Assembly: GCA_019096065.1 (NCBI GenBank)
Contig: JAGUCH010000006.1
Coordinates: 1,322,001 to 1,386,000, forward strand
Direction of reading: 5' to 3'
Length of the DNA: 64,000 bases
Source: Paracyclopina nana
Lineage: Eukaryota; Arthropoda; Copepoda; Cyclopoida; Cyclopettidae
Notes under the pieces: model-generated
Told to the model about the DNA's origin: nothing
What the model saw: only the letters and a program-made list of their open reading frames with translations
Databases searched by the model: none
Position numbers and translations under genes: made by a program
Shown: one piece after another, positions 29,300 through 41,510 of the stretch
Position numbering within the stretch: the first letter of the stretch is position 1
How the letters are laid out: every line of letters starts with the position of its first letter

Positions 29300-31471
29300 A
29301 TGGCTGTCCTCTCTGGAGGCTCGTCACAATCAAATATCAACTGCTGTGACCTCATTACTGGAACCTATACCTACTCCTCCTCAATCAACTTTGAAAACTA
29401 CTTACGACAATTGGGAGTGGCATATTGGCTTCGTCAACTGGCAATGCTAGCACATCCCGTTGTGACTGTCAAGGCAAAAAATTGCTCAAGGCCGGAAAAG
29501 GTATTGTTTTAAGGGTGGTCGTTACTCGAGGACATATATCCCTAATGGCCTCCTTTTTTGGCATGGACAAAGTGAGGCTTTTCAACTTATGGCTTGAGAG
29601 AGTGCTGGTGGTGTATATGCTTTGTAGCTGTTGCAACATTTGTGCGAAAAGCTGCATTGTTTCGGTCGTACGAATGCAAAAGGAACTCGAGCATGGTCAT
29701 TAGTGTGGAAAGATATGCATATAGTAGATCAAAGTAAATTAACCTTGCCTACGCGTGCTTATGCGTACTTTGCTATTCAGGGTAAGCGCATAGGATAAGA
29801 CACGAAAGCCTTCTATACAAAATGTAAATATAGAAAATAACCAATTTAGTCACATGCTATGTTCATAACTTTTTATTAGCTAAATTAAAATTTGAAAAGG
29901 GCCTTATATCTTTTTAGCTGCTTTTTTGGAGCACGTTTACATTTTAAAAAGTTTTCATATTGAGCGAAAGAATGAGGCAAAATTAATTGATTACTTCGTC
30001 AGCCAAAAAGCTGCACTCAAAGCTGCTACTTTTTCATGGCCGATTGCAGCATCCAGTCTGATTCAGAGAAATGTAAGCACTTTTTGTCAGTCTTTAATGC
30101 CCTGTTCATCTACAACGACTATTTCAGTCGTAACTTTAGCAGTCTTACAAAAAATTGTCGTTATTCTATAACGACAAAAATTGTCTTAGGTCAGCGCAAG
30201 ACCAGTCGTTAGCCTACGTATCAGGTAAGCGCGTTAGTCAAGTTAAGCAGCATGCTGGCTAGGGCTGACTAATGCCCTGTTCATCTACAACGACTATTTC
30301 AGTCGTAACTTTAGCAGTCTTACAAAAAATTGTCGTTATTCTATAACGACAAAAATTGTCTTAGGTCAGCGCAAGACCAGTCGTTAGCCTACGTATCAGG
30401 TAAGCGCGTTAGTCAAGTTAAGCAGCATGCTGGCTAGGGCTGACTAAATCAATTTTGATTTGCCTTTGCCCAAGGGCCAACCTTCCACCCTTCCTTTGGT
30501 TTAGTCTACCCTAACGTAAGGACAAGTCTTACAGCAAGTAAAGCCGGCCTGCTAGGGTTGACTAAGATATTCTACTAGGTCTATCATTTCGGTGGATTCT
30601 TTCCAAAGTTGCATTAGTTTAGTCAATCCTAGGGGGATCGCTAAAATAACACCAGTCCTTACCAGCTACGACTGCTAATAGAAATTCGTGGAGCTACGAC
30701 AACTTTTTTCGTTAGGTAAGACAAGTAAGTTACGAAAAAGTTGAGTAGATGAACAGGGCATAAATCAATTTTGATTTGCCTTTGCCCAAGGGCCAACCTT
30801 CCACCCTTCCTTTGGTTTAGTCTACCCTAACGTAAGGACAAGTCTTACAGCAAGTAAAGCCGGCCTGCTAGGGTTGACTAAGATATTCTACTAGGTCTAT
30901 CATTTCGGTGGATTCTTTCCAAAGTTGCATTAGTTTAGTCAATCCTAGGGGGATCGCTAAAATAACACCAGTCCTTACCAGCTACGACTGCTAATAGAAA
31001 TTCGTGGAGCTACGACAACTTTTTTCGTTAGGTAAGACAAGTAAGTTACGAAAAAGTTGAGTAGATGAACAGGGCATAAAATGAAGTGCTCACAATTTTC
31101 TGAATCAGGCTGCTTGAGAAAAAATCATACACAAAGTGCATTTTCAGGTGGATTGTATCTGGGAGATTGAGACTTCGACATTGGTGAAAAATCATGTCGT
31201 AAGCTTCCGCATCGGAGAAACAGTTGCTGATACTACCATGGATGGCCGAGATATAACTTTCAAGATGGAACAACCCCACCCTAATCAGTTTGTTGAAACC
31301 CAATACTACGGCAAAAACGAGTCTACCAAGATTACGCGAACGTTCTCAGAGAGCACAATGAAAGTCACTCTAGAGGCAAATGGAGTGATAGCAGCCAGCT
31401 CGTTTACTCGCCAAAATCATGATGATTTTGCTGACGAGCCTGCAAAAATTACCACTCGTGAGAATTTGTGA
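29300..31471 (+). CDS. fatty-acid-binding protein (intracellular lipid-binding family)
   Basis: Two exons: 29300-29500 and 31148-31471 (TGA), phase 0, GT-AG, 174 residues. FABPs are 10-strand beta-barrels of about 132 residues carrying fatty acids or retinoids in the cytosol. Exon 1 has the FABP signature GTYTY....NFENYLRQLGV (from residue 21), then RQLAMLAHPVVTV matching the helix-turn region. Exon 2 has FRIGETVADTTMDGRDITF, matching the family's 'F.LG.EF.E.T.D.R' strands, and later a TRTFSE..M-type strand. There are about 20 extra N-terminal and 15-25 extra C-terminal residues. An in-frame upstream ATG at 29168 would add a hydrophobic leader (MIFSLLALVCVFS), so a secreted form cannot be excluded; 29300 is chosen because it is nearest the domain. 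The intron carries nested MITEs. Confidence 0.8.
30098..31076 (+). mobile_element. PIF/Harbinger-type MITE (outer copy), interrupted by a second copy
   Basis: The outer copy is 30098-30272 plus 30764-31076, 488 bases when the insert is ignored. Ends are TGCCCTGTTCATCTAC and its complement. It is flanked by TAA (30095-30097 and 31077-31079), the TWA duplication typical of PIF/Harbinger. No coding capacity. It lies in the FABP intron. Confidence 0.85.
30273..30760 (+). mobile_element. PIF/Harbinger-type MITE (inner copy), inserted in its own kind
   Basis: 488 bases, same ends and orientation as the outer copy, flanked by TAA at 30270-30272 and 30761-30763. By eye the inner and outer copies are identical over their full length, so the insertion is recent. 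Confidence 0.88.
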
Positions 31472-31821
31472 TGCATTTCACTCGAGAGAAAATCTTAAAA
31501 GTGCATTTGGTGCAATTTTAAGCTGTGATTTAACTTCACCCAATTTAACGTCGTTGACCAAGCAAGCTGTTGTGTGCTTCAATGCGAGGAAAAGTGCTCG
31601 AGCTGTCTTTTGTTTGGACTTTTTGTGGGAGGACAGATTTGTGTTGGACTACCTTTCTCTACACACTTTATTGCAAGACCTGCATGCTTTCGATTACTTT
31701 TTCCTCCTTGGACAACCATCACGTTTCTAACGTCTTCTTCAATAAGACGAGCTACGACACATAGCAGCTTTAAAAAGCCATGGCGAGCTTTTATTCTTAC
31801 ACACTCAAAACATGTACTAGT

Positions 31822-31824
<3 letters not shown>

Positions 31825-31880
<56 letters not shown>
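31825..31880. repeat. (AT)28 microsatellite
   Basis: An uninterrupted run of AT dinucleotides, downstream of both the FABP stop and the convergent GPCR gene. Confidence 0.95.
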
Positions 31881-31883
<3 letters not shown>

Positions 31884-32025
31884 TATACGTCATCAAGAAT
31901 AATTGTTTCACTACTATATAGCATTGACAGGCTAAGCTTTCTAAGAAGTATGCGAGAATTACGGTCTTTACAATACATAAGTGTGAGCTACAGACATTAG
32001 TAGGATTTAATAGTTATTTTCTCTC

Positions 32026-35000
32026 TCAAGGTTGCTGCAGGCCATCATCATTGTTTTTCTGCTCCTCTTGCTTCTTCAGTTCGATTATATTGGCTACAGC
32101 TTCTTGTTGGTGATTGGCCTTGGCTGCCAATGGGTACATTTCTGTCATTACTGTCGGTGCGGGAGCCTCGTGCCTTCGATTTCTCGAGCGAGCCTCGAGC
32201 CACTCCAAGACTGCATTGGGCGTGATCCGCTTCACATTTTTGTACATCACCTCGCGGAAAGTGGTCGAAGTGAAAGCATAAATGAAGAAGTTGACACTCG
32301 AGTTGAGGGTCATTAAGCAGTGGGAAATGGAAGCTCCACTCAGGGCCCAAACGCTCACGCTGTTGCAGTCGTCTTTTATGGCCGCCCTCAAGGTGTCCAA
32401 GGTCAGGAATTCGTGCACATTGAGCACAAATCGGGGAGTGTGACAGAAAAAGAACAGAAGGACAATGACGAAAAGTACAACTGCTTGCTGGGCTTCGTTG
32501 GCTTTCTTTTGCTGAGCGGCCATATGATGGGTATTCACGACTGAGGCTGAGCCTCCTCCGTTGACAGCAGCAGGCGCTTGCATGTTTGAATTTTGGGGCC
32601 GATTTATCAGTTGACGGCGGCGTTTCATCACCCAGTAGATGCGGTAGTTCAAGAAGCTCAGGCAAATAAAGGGAATGATGCCTTGTACCAGGAGCCTGGC
32701 GATGTTGACATACAGAACCACATAGATTTCGTCCAAACGAAGTTGAGTGGGCGCAGCGTACGTACGATTGATTTGGATCGTTTTGGTCTCCTGCAAAAAA
32801 AGGGAGGAAAGTTGCAGCTTGGAAACTTTCGGTGCAATTTCGTTAATGATCAAGCTCGCGCACACATCTCACTAGGCCTCTTCATACAACATTAAACAAT
32901 AGGAAAAAACCCTCGAAAAGCTGCAAAGCCAGCAGAACCTCGATGCATTTGTGGGTTGGGAAATTAAGGGAATATAAATGCATTTGGTATAACTTTATGA
33001 CACCAATGATTGGAACTAGCGCAAAAACGTGTGAAAGCGCAGAGCAGGAAAAAAAGCCCATAGTAGTTGCACAAAACACTTCTTCTGCTATAATGAAGAA
33101 AGGCCTTCACAACTCGACCACTCTTAAATCAACAGCTGCTCTCAGACGAAATTGTGGGTAGGAGAAAAAATGCCACAAAAAGGTATTAGCTGTAATTCCT
33201 GTCTGAGACTACATTACTGGCAAAAAGTTTTCCACCTTTCGCTCAATTTTCCACCATCTATAAAGGAAATTTTTTCCTTCCGTTAAATTGCGTTTTACTT
33301 GAGCTCCAATTTTAGTACTGATCGTTTTTACTCACTTTTGATAGCTTTAAGTAAACCACTTTTCCCACCTCTTTTGGTCGCATGAGTTTGAAGTGTTTTG
33401 ATTTATCAGAAGTACGAAAACTTAGGCATTTCATTAAGGCTGTCGTAAGATTTTAAGGAAACGAGGGATAGATGAACACCCGATTAATGCATGTATATGA
33501 TGTGCCTTCAACTTTCCTTGGCTAAAACTACAATTGTGAAAGGTGAAACTTTTTGGTGAAAGGCCATAATGGTCATTTTTGCAGCACTTCACCTTCTAGT
33601 GCTATATTCAATGAAGAGAACGAAATGGCTTTTGGTTCTCAGCTAAAGTCAGCAAGCAGATATCGGTTTTCTGCTCCTTTTGAATCTTGAAATCTGAAAC
33701 TTCCATCCATCCATTGAATCTCAGTGGAAGTAAAATATACCATCGTACATTCGAGCATGAATTAGTGCGAGTGTATCTTTTCCATCAGGTAAACCTATAA
33801 TCACATTTCCGCTCCGCTCTGGTATTGCCAATATTGTGAAAGCATTTCACAGCAGATCATTAGCAAAAAGTGCGCATCTGCGACGTATTTTTGGAATTTT
33901 TCATTGTGAGGAATGCATTTTCATCAAGATATAAATACGAGTATTAGCTAGAATTTGACGTCGACATTTGGAGCCGAATTTCGTGCATTTGTTAACTAGC
34001 ATAAATAAGAGAGGAACAGAAAACACTTCCAATAACCATGGTTTCGGTTTCCAGAAAAAGGCTTTTGACTCTTAAGGTACCAATATCTGAGAACTGCCAC
34101 ACATACCATTGAAATCCATTGTCGAGTAGCATCTCAACTGCAGCCTTGATTTTGGAGAAAACCGCAGTACAAAAGCCAGTTTTTTAAGCTAATGATAAGC
34201 AACTTTGGAGGGTACGAAAGGATTATGGTTGAGAGTCAGCCAAGTTTGTTTGTGCTTCAAAAGAGATCCACTTGCAAACAAATGCTGAATAAAAGATGAG
34301 AGAGTAGAACCGCAAGTGTATCATTGTGAACAGCATTTCAAGCACAGCCTCATAAAATAATGACTAATGACGCGCGAGTAGCACATTTCTCTTCCCAATG
34401 ATTGCTAATGAAACTGGCTTTAGCAAACTCAACATAGCTTGAAAAATGGATGGGGTTATCTAAACATTTCAGTCGCACGCTCGCACAAAGTACGCCTTCA
34501 GCTCGGAAAAATTGATCGTTGGCTGGTGAATTTCAAGCAGAAAATCCCAGGGTCTAGGTTGTCAGTCTCACGGGAATTACGGGCTAAACGTATGCGTTAT
34601 TCTCACCTCAATGGGCTCGTTGAGTGTGTCGTTCCATACCATATTCTTGATAACCTCCCAGTCGGTTTTGACCATCATTTCCACCTCCAGGACTTTGGGA
34701 ATGTTGAACAGAGTGGAGAAGATGACCACTGGCAGCAAGTAGGACACCAAGACTCTCTTCCATGGATTCACACCCATGCATTGGTTGTGGTATTCCACAG
34801 GCCTCCAAACAGCTCGGTAACGCTCCAGAGCGAGCGCAACAGTCAAGAAGATCGAGCCACAAAGGACAAAGTTATGGAGCTGATAAAGGCCATATGCAAA
34901 GGCGTATTCGTGCGCCGTATTATGCGGGCTGCTCTTTCGCTTGGCCTCAATGACGCTACAGAGGATGTAGAAGTTGTCATAAACCGCCAGCAAGACTAGC

Positions 35001-35221
35001 AGGCGATTGAAAATTGACGACATCTCCTTCGAGCAGAGGATTGGAATGGCCAAGAGGTTGGCCATGAGTCCAGCGATTCCTACTCCGGTCTGGAGGACAT
35101 TTTCGAAGAGCCAAGAGATGGTATGGTACATTCGGATGGCTTCCTCAGAGGGCTCCTCGCAAATCGAGCTCGTTATTGGGACCGTCGAATTCTCATCAGA
35201 TGCTGCCATATCTTCCATCAT
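32026..35221 (-). CDS. FMRFamide-receptor-like neuropeptide GPCR
   Basis: Two coding exons on the minus strand: 35221-34607 and 32790-32026, phase 0, GT-AG with a 1.8-kb intron, 459 residues. The ATG is preceded by an acceptor (TTTGTTTCCTCAG, exon from 35234), so a 5'-UTR intron is likely; the larger open frame upstream is not used. Exon 1 has TM1 (GIAGLMANLLAIPIL), TM2 (LLVLLAVYDNFYILC), TM3 with a Cys and ALERYRAVWRP at the DRY position, and TM4. Exon 2 has an extracellular loop with an N-glycosylation site, TM5, a long Gln/Asn-rich loop 3, TM6 (FFFCHTPRFVLN) and TM7 (NSSVNFFIYAF). This layout is that of the FMRFamide receptor group; the ligand is not shown by sequence. A minus-strand AATAAA lies at 31790-31795. 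Confidence 0.85.
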
Positions 35222-38200
35222 CTTTTCGATATATCTGAGGAAACAAAGCAATTTCAGCTGAGGCTGGAGTGGATGATTGAATCTGAACAATGTAGCGCTA
35301 CTACTGTAATACATATATTTCCCCAAATTGCCCGAAGCTGCGAAAAATGCGTGAGATTCGTACTACACAAGGAACGAGTGAGGCTGTCATGGAAAAACTG
35401 CAATCGCGACTAGCTACCATATGGTACATCCCACTGCAATCTCATTCTTTGCTAATTATTCTCGGCAAAGTTTTTAACCAGCAAGAAGATGGACACACAA
35501 GTTTTGCTCTCTGATTGCACAGATTCACTATATTGCACATAGAGAGATGAAGCTCCGCATATGATAAAACTTACATACATTATCGTTACATCATGCTCCT
35601 CATAGTAATACAGCTGAGGTACCGCTACACACGTGACAAACTCATAATGGGGCCTTTCAAATTACTCATATTTTCCTCAATGGTCTGGAGTTGCCTCAAA
35701 TCACTCGAACGACTAATCTCTCTTTTCTTGGATCTATGCTCGCGTACTTTTTGAAGATGAACGTTGAAAACCCAGCTTACCTGCATAAGTAATCGATACT
35801 TCTAGCTACTACTTGCCATCAAAATATTTGTAGTACAGTGGCAATTAAAGGAATAGGTCGAATAATATGGTTACAAAAGGGGGGACGAAGAAAAAAAGGA
35901 AATTAATTGGTTGAGATACATGTCATCTAGAAATTCTTAGGTTACAAAAGCTGAGAAAAGAACATGAAAGTACTCTTTTCCCATTGAGATAAAGGGCACC
36001 CAGCTGATGCTGCAATTATATGAAGCTTAAGGAAGAAAGTACTGAAAGGACACGATTATAGCAAACTATGGTCCTGAGAGAAGACGCAATTACCATCCAT
36101 CTCTTGAGCTGAAAGAACGCTGAGCCAAAGCGGGTCGATTTTATTACATCTACTTTTAATTTATCTTGGATAATGTGCTACCTCAGAGGAGAAGCAACGT
36201 CCCTAAGTTCCTTATTTTTCTTTCATGGATGTAAGGCCTTGGATCGACACATTTTACATTTTCTCCAGTAAGAAAGAAGGAGGCCCCTTCAGTAATCATG
36301 AAAGAATCTGTGACTAGCGTGACTCTTTCCCTTGTAGGCTTCTCCATATCGCAATAAAGTGCTACTGCTATACGCCCTCTAGCATGAGGGGAGATTAGGC
36401 TAAAATCCTGGAGTAGCCGTAGAAGATGCCTTCACTCCGTCCACGGTTGTGTTATGACAAACTAAACAGCTTAAAAACTTTTCGTTTAGTCGTTCCCTGA
36501 TGGCAAGCCCCAAAACGCCCTGGAAACTTTGTTGGTCTCAATTCCATACAAGTGGACACCGAATGCACTAGGGCACAAAAACACGATACAAGGAATGCTT
36601 TTCTGTGATATATTTATGATGAAATACAACTGGCCCTTTTTCACATCTATATGCTGGCCATTTGTTTTTATGCTGCTCTTGTGAGGTTTGCCCATGATAA
36701 AATGCTGCTGAAGCCTTCCTTTTTTGTAAACATACACATATTTGCTAATCTAGCTCAACACAAAACGTCCTATCTTCCCTAGAAGAGCAAAAAGTGAAAG
36801 TCACAATATAACAGCTACTAAAGCTGCCAGGTGTCACTCAAGCCAAGTTCAAGCTTAGATGCAAAATAAGGAGATGCAGATAAATCTTTTTATCTGAAGA
36901 AGTTCTTTACATTTTTTCTTAGGTATCTACTACAAAATCAACTGGAGTATTTATTTATTTGATTGAGAAAAACAAATTGAGGGCCAGTGCTGTGCCGAAA
37001 GGCTTAAGCTCCCGATGAGTTTTTGTCAAGCTACTTCAGGCCTTAGACTTTAGCCAGCTCTAATTTACTTCTGGTTATTACACAGCTTAATTTCACTCAG
37101 GATAAATCTCGATGTAAGCCATTGACAGAAGGCTTTCAAAAACCAAATTTGGCATCATTACGCAGGAGTTGAAAAGGAGGAAAATTGGAGCCTTGAAAGC
37201 TTGAAAAGGCCATTATTAGATCAAATTAAAGCACTTTTGTAAATAAAAAACCAAAAAAGTGATGTTGCGAAGAGCTTTGTCATCTCGGTACTTTGAGCTT
37301 GATCATAGGTGTTCTCCAAACCAAATTTGTTCTAATATTTCGTGAATTTTCCATATGATGCAAAGGAAAAAAAATTGAAAATCATGATCGTCGATCACCG
37401 AAGCTCAAAATGGCTTGTGTACAAGGATCACGCTGGCCTGCTTTTACTTTAGGGTTTAATATTTTGGGTCTTTTAATTAACTTAATTTTTGTTGACTCCT
37501 AAGTAATCCAAAGGCACATTTGGCTTGACCAATTTGCATAAATGGAAGCACTTTCCCAAGTCTTTTTACAAGTGGAACACACCCGATTAATTAATTCATT
37601 GTAGCGACTCCATTTTGTATTCATGTGAGGTAAAACGGTGGCAATGGAAAACACATTTCCACAAACCCGACAAAGGTGCTCTCCATGCAATACGTAATGT
37701 ACAGTTTAGTTCTCATTCAAAAGCCTTTATGAAACTTTCTACACAAATGTAACCCTATATGGACTCGTCATCAGGACAGTATTGACATTTTTGTCAGCTT
37801 CATGATGGTTCTGAATCCCTAAAGTACTTTTTAATGCTGAAAATATAAAAATATTACAATTAAATTGGCCCTAAAAAAGACAGCTCGTTATCAGGTCAAG
37901 CCTTGCGGTCAGTAGCGTGCGCGCATCTCCAGGTAGCTGCTCAGCATTTCATCAAGTGAGCCGAAAAAATCGGGATCGACCGATAGTGTACTGTGTTACT
38001 GTTTCGAGCAAATTCGCCTAGATTTGCTCATTTTATTTTTCAGCAATTAACTTAATAAATTAGCCGATTTTTTATTCAAGTTTGATTGAATTGATGAAAA
38101 AGTGTTTATTCCATCACTAATTCCTCCTACTAACTGGCAGAGCGCTGGGTGCAGCATAATTCTTCTGTAAATCCACTCATACATATATATCGTTAAAAGT

Positions 38201-38327
38201 AGGCAATTATTGGCTAAAAACCTAAAATTAATCAAAGTTCTATGACTTGAATTTGATAGCCATCTTTTAAAAGTTTTTTAAATAATATAAATGACAGAAC
38301 GTGCCTGTAGAAACATGTGAGTTCAGC

Positions 38328-38392
38328 TAGTACATTGGCAGAGTGCAAGCTTTTTACCCAGCCAACCCAGGTTCGAATCCCGGTCAAGTCTT
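38328..38392 (+). pseudogene. tRNA-like sequence followed by a T-run
   Basis: It has a D-arm-like CATTGGCAGAGTGC and a clear B-box (GGTTCGAATCCC), then GTCAAGTC and TTTTTTTT (a pol III terminator). The anticodon stem does not pair, so it is a decayed tRNA or a tRNA-derived SINE head. Confidence 0.4.
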
Positions 38393-39970
38393 TTTTTTAA
38401 TTGAAGAAGAACTCTCAAGTTGCCAACTGTACAATAATGGATATTATTTCTTCACATGTGATGAAAAAAGTCATTATTGTACGGTAGATGCGAGCGCACG
38501 CCAAATCTCAGCAAAATACCAGGATTTTCGCTTCACTGCCGTATGTAGTGAACCCACCGCCACGCTGACAAAAATGTGGAATACGTAACTTTGTTGGAGA
38601 ATGCTAGCTCAGCTATCCATTTTCTAGCTGATACCATGAGAATAGCCTCGTTTTTTATCGAAACCCATTGTTTCCGGTTCTAGCATGTAATGTTACGTCA
38701 ACCTTTTAGACTACTTCATAACAAAGATAAGATCCTCCTAGTGTATTTGACTGATACTGCTGTCATAATGGATTCCTCCTCAGATAAATTACCAAAGTTG
38801 TGATTCAGTATATTGCTAAGCTCCAGATTACTCCACATCAATCAAAATTAGGGACTAGTACTTGAGATATATTTTAAGCCCAGATTCTCCGTAATTCGCT
38901 GCTTCTCAATCATTGCTGATGTTTGATCTCATTACCATTAATAGTAGGTGACTTGGGCCTCAGATGCATAAAGCACTTATGAAATATAATGGTGGACTAG
39001 CTTATGAGCTAGAAAAGCGAGTCGTAATTAACTACTACAATCATTCCGCTTTCTGGAAACCTAACACTAACGTGCGACATCATTATAAATGGTAATGTCT
39101 TTAATTGCTTTGATACATGACGTTGGTACAAGCGCAAGCAGTTAATTGGTAAAATTGTGGAATTTATGTCCTTAGGTAACTGAAAAACTTAGGTAGAATT
39201 TATATTTCAATTTTTTTCGCCATTTAAAAAAGGGTTTCTATTTCGTATGGCTTAGCGAACACAAACTCATTCATGAGTTAGCACGAATTGTCTTAAAAAT
39301 TCATCTATTGTCTTAGTTTATTTGTATTGGAGAAGCGTGCAAGCTTCTAGAAGAAAAATCATGCTTTATGGCTAAATGTTCACGTACCGTAATCAAAAAA
39401 TTTATTAATGGAATAGCCCAACTTTCGTAAACAAGGTTGTGCTTGGAAGTTCCTCCTACTGACAGCCTATAAAGTGAACATTCCTCTAAGGATAATTGAA
39501 TATTTTCCAGAAGAACATCTTTGATAAATGAGATGCGCTCTCTGGTGGATGCTAAAGCAATCAAGGAAAAAGGGGCCATTTCTGGGTATACTACTTGTTA
39601 TTTGAAAAAATGGGCTGTTGTGCATAAAAAGGGCCAAAAGAGCACATAAAATAAATTGCTTGTGGATATTGAATATAGCATTTTGCGTTGAAGTTTTTAT
39701 GGCCTCACTCCGCATATATTCTATGAAAAAACTGCATCCCAACCGAAACGAGGAGTCACATGTGGCAACCCACAAAAACAGAGGTCAATTCAGCCTGTCA
39801 CAACGTGCATCTGCTATAAATTGTGAAAGTTTGTGTTCCAACATACCCACAAGATTCCTCAAAAATATCCAAATACGCTGGTGTTGCTAGGGTCTTTCTT
39901 GATGTTTGGTTTGGTCTCCAAAGACTGAACGACTGATTTTAGATCCCTTAGAAAGAGACTCGTATGTCGA

Positions 39971-40025
39971 CGACGGTGAAACCGTCGCCGCTCAAGGCCT
40001 CACATCTTCCGGTGAGGTCGAGCGG
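39971..40025 (+). other. two adjacent GC-rich hairpins in AT-rich DNA
   Basis: CGACGGT-GAA-ACCGTCG (39971-39987) is directly followed by a compound hairpin: CCGCTC (39988-39993) pairs with GAGCGG (40020-40025), and inside it CCTCAC (39998-40003) pairs with GTGAGG (40012-40017). All stems are perfect. No known RNA family was recognised. Confidence 0.5.
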
Positions 40026-40432
40026 CGGCCTCTTTATTTCAGCTCTCTAAATTCAAAAGCAACCACGAGCCATACACGCCGCGCCGCTTCCCAGAGAAAA
40101 AGAGTGCCTTGCTTATGAGTCGTTTTGTTTACCAACTGATTAAAGTAGGGTGTGTGACTTTAAAAGAATTGGGTAGAAGGCTAACAGAGAAAAGTAAACA
40201 AACGTCTTGGATACTGTGGAAATCTGAAATCGTGTATGAAAATACATTAAGATCTGCATTAGCTGACTCCATAGATAAGCTACGTTTTTTGGGGCCGAAG
40301 CGATCTCTTGTTAAACTGGAATTTCAATTGTTCACCAGTTATTGGCAATATTACGGCCTAATTACTCTCATTTTTTCGCCATTTTTCCCGTTTTGTTAAG
40401 CCACAATTGGCCTTTGTACGCAATTCTTGATA

Positions 40433-40663
40433 AGGCCATTTAATTTTTAACCTTTTTTAGCTCTTGCATTGTGTTTTAATTTTCGCATAATAACGGTTAC
40501 AATAACGCAAAAGCTGAGATGAGAGAGGATTTTAAAATGGAGAAACACGAGTACAGCTCTACTAGCCCGAGCCAGGGCTGGAATTTAACGAGGCCATTTA
40601 ATTTTAAACCTTTTTTAGCTATTGCATTGCGTTTTAATTTTTGCATAATAACGGTCATAATAA
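40433..40663 (+). repeat. pair of direct repeats of about 73 bases
   Basis: The phrase starting AGGCCATTTAATTTT and ending GCATAATAACGGT occurs at 40433-40506 and 40591-40663 with a few differences. A foldback fragment (40512-40571) lies between them. Confidence 0.65.
40512..40571. mobile_element. fragment related to the foldback element at 41511-41699
   Basis: AGCTGAG...GAGGATTTTAAAATGG, then GTACAGCT and ACTAGCCCGAG, matches the reverse complement of the right arm at 41599-41680, with scattered differences. Confidence 0.55.
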
Positions 40664-41123
40664 GCCGGTGTATGTTAAGGCAAGTGTGATGGCATAGGCA
40701 TCAACAACCCAACTTTGAGGTTGAGCTTAAAACCATCCGAATATGTGTGGTTTGAAGTTATTTGTGGCGAGCTCGACGAATGCATGTGAAGAATGGCTTG
40801 TCTAAGTTTTTTAATTAAAAGTTGAACTCATCTTTTTAAAAGGCCTATCAGCATGCAGTACAAATTCTGGCGATGTCAGACAAGTGCTCCTCCCAAATGC
40901 AATGAGGTTAAAATCTTTTATATACTGTAATACGATTTCCTCGTGTTATAATTCAGTTTACCGATCCGACTCAGCTCTTTTATATCACAGTTTTTTCTAA
41001 GCAATTTGGGGGATATTAAATACTTAACGGCCCTGGAATCAAATTTGAGGGATTCTAAGTAATTTAATGCCCCTCATATTTGATGGAACTAATCCAAATT
41101 CCAAAGAAGTTAGAAAAAAGAGA

Positions 41124-41196
41124 GGATCATCCAAGATTCGAACCTCAGAAAGTTGGATCAACATTCCAATACTCTAACCACTGAGCTATGGAAACA
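41124..41196 (-). pseudogene. tRNA-like unit, GTT (Asn) at anticodon position
   Basis: On the minus strand: TAGCTCAGTGGTTAGAGT (A-box), a perfect anticodon stem TTGGA/TCCAA around ATGTTGA, GAGGTTCGAATC (B-box), then CTCTCTTTTTT. The acceptor and T stems do not pair well, so it is a pseudogene or SINE-type unit rather than a working tRNA. Confidence 0.5.
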
Positions 41197-41267
41197 TCAT
41201 GAAAATTGCATGCTATGAACAGGACTTTACCATGACTTATGCCAGATAAAGAAATAAAAAAAGTTAA

Positions 41268-41340
41268 GGTATGACTGGGGTTTGAACCCTAGACTACTGA
41301 GTTAAGAGCCCAGCACTCTAACCATTGTGCCATAGGAGCA
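41268..41340 (-). pseudogene. tRNA-like unit, CTT (Lys) at anticodon position
   Basis: On the minus strand: GGCACAATGGTTAGAGTGC (A-box), anticodon stem CTGGG/CTCAG around CTCTTAA, GGGTTCAAACCCC (B-box), then ACTTTTTTT. The acceptor stem does not pair. It lies 71 bases from the Asn-like unit, in the same orientation. Confidence 0.5.
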
Positions 41341-41510
41341 CAACTGCAAAAATTCATCTTAAAAGTCTATTTTATTGCTCCCAAACCACAGGATGCTAGC
41401 GCATGAGAGCCAGTGAAGCAAGTAAAAACCGAGCAGCATTTTCAAGGGCACGGGCCAGCCCGGTAACTTCATTAAAACACTCAAAATCGTATTACAGAAT
41501 ATAAAATTGT

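Noticed and set aside
32032-32665. Plus- and minus-frame shadows over the FMRFamide-receptor-like exons
   Set aside because: They overlap TM5-TM7 coding sequence in other frames and lack splice sites or domains.
39960-40030. Hammerhead ribozyme
   Set aside because: A GAAAC-like string and hairpins are present, but no CUGAUGA core could be placed on either strand.
39906-40118. 70-residue plus-strand frame over the GC-rich hairpins
   Set aside because: Explained by the hairpin base composition; no splice site or homology.
41124-41340. Functional tRNA-Asn and tRNA-Lys genes
   Set aside because: Acceptor stems do not pair and T stems are weak, so they are listed as tRNA-like only.
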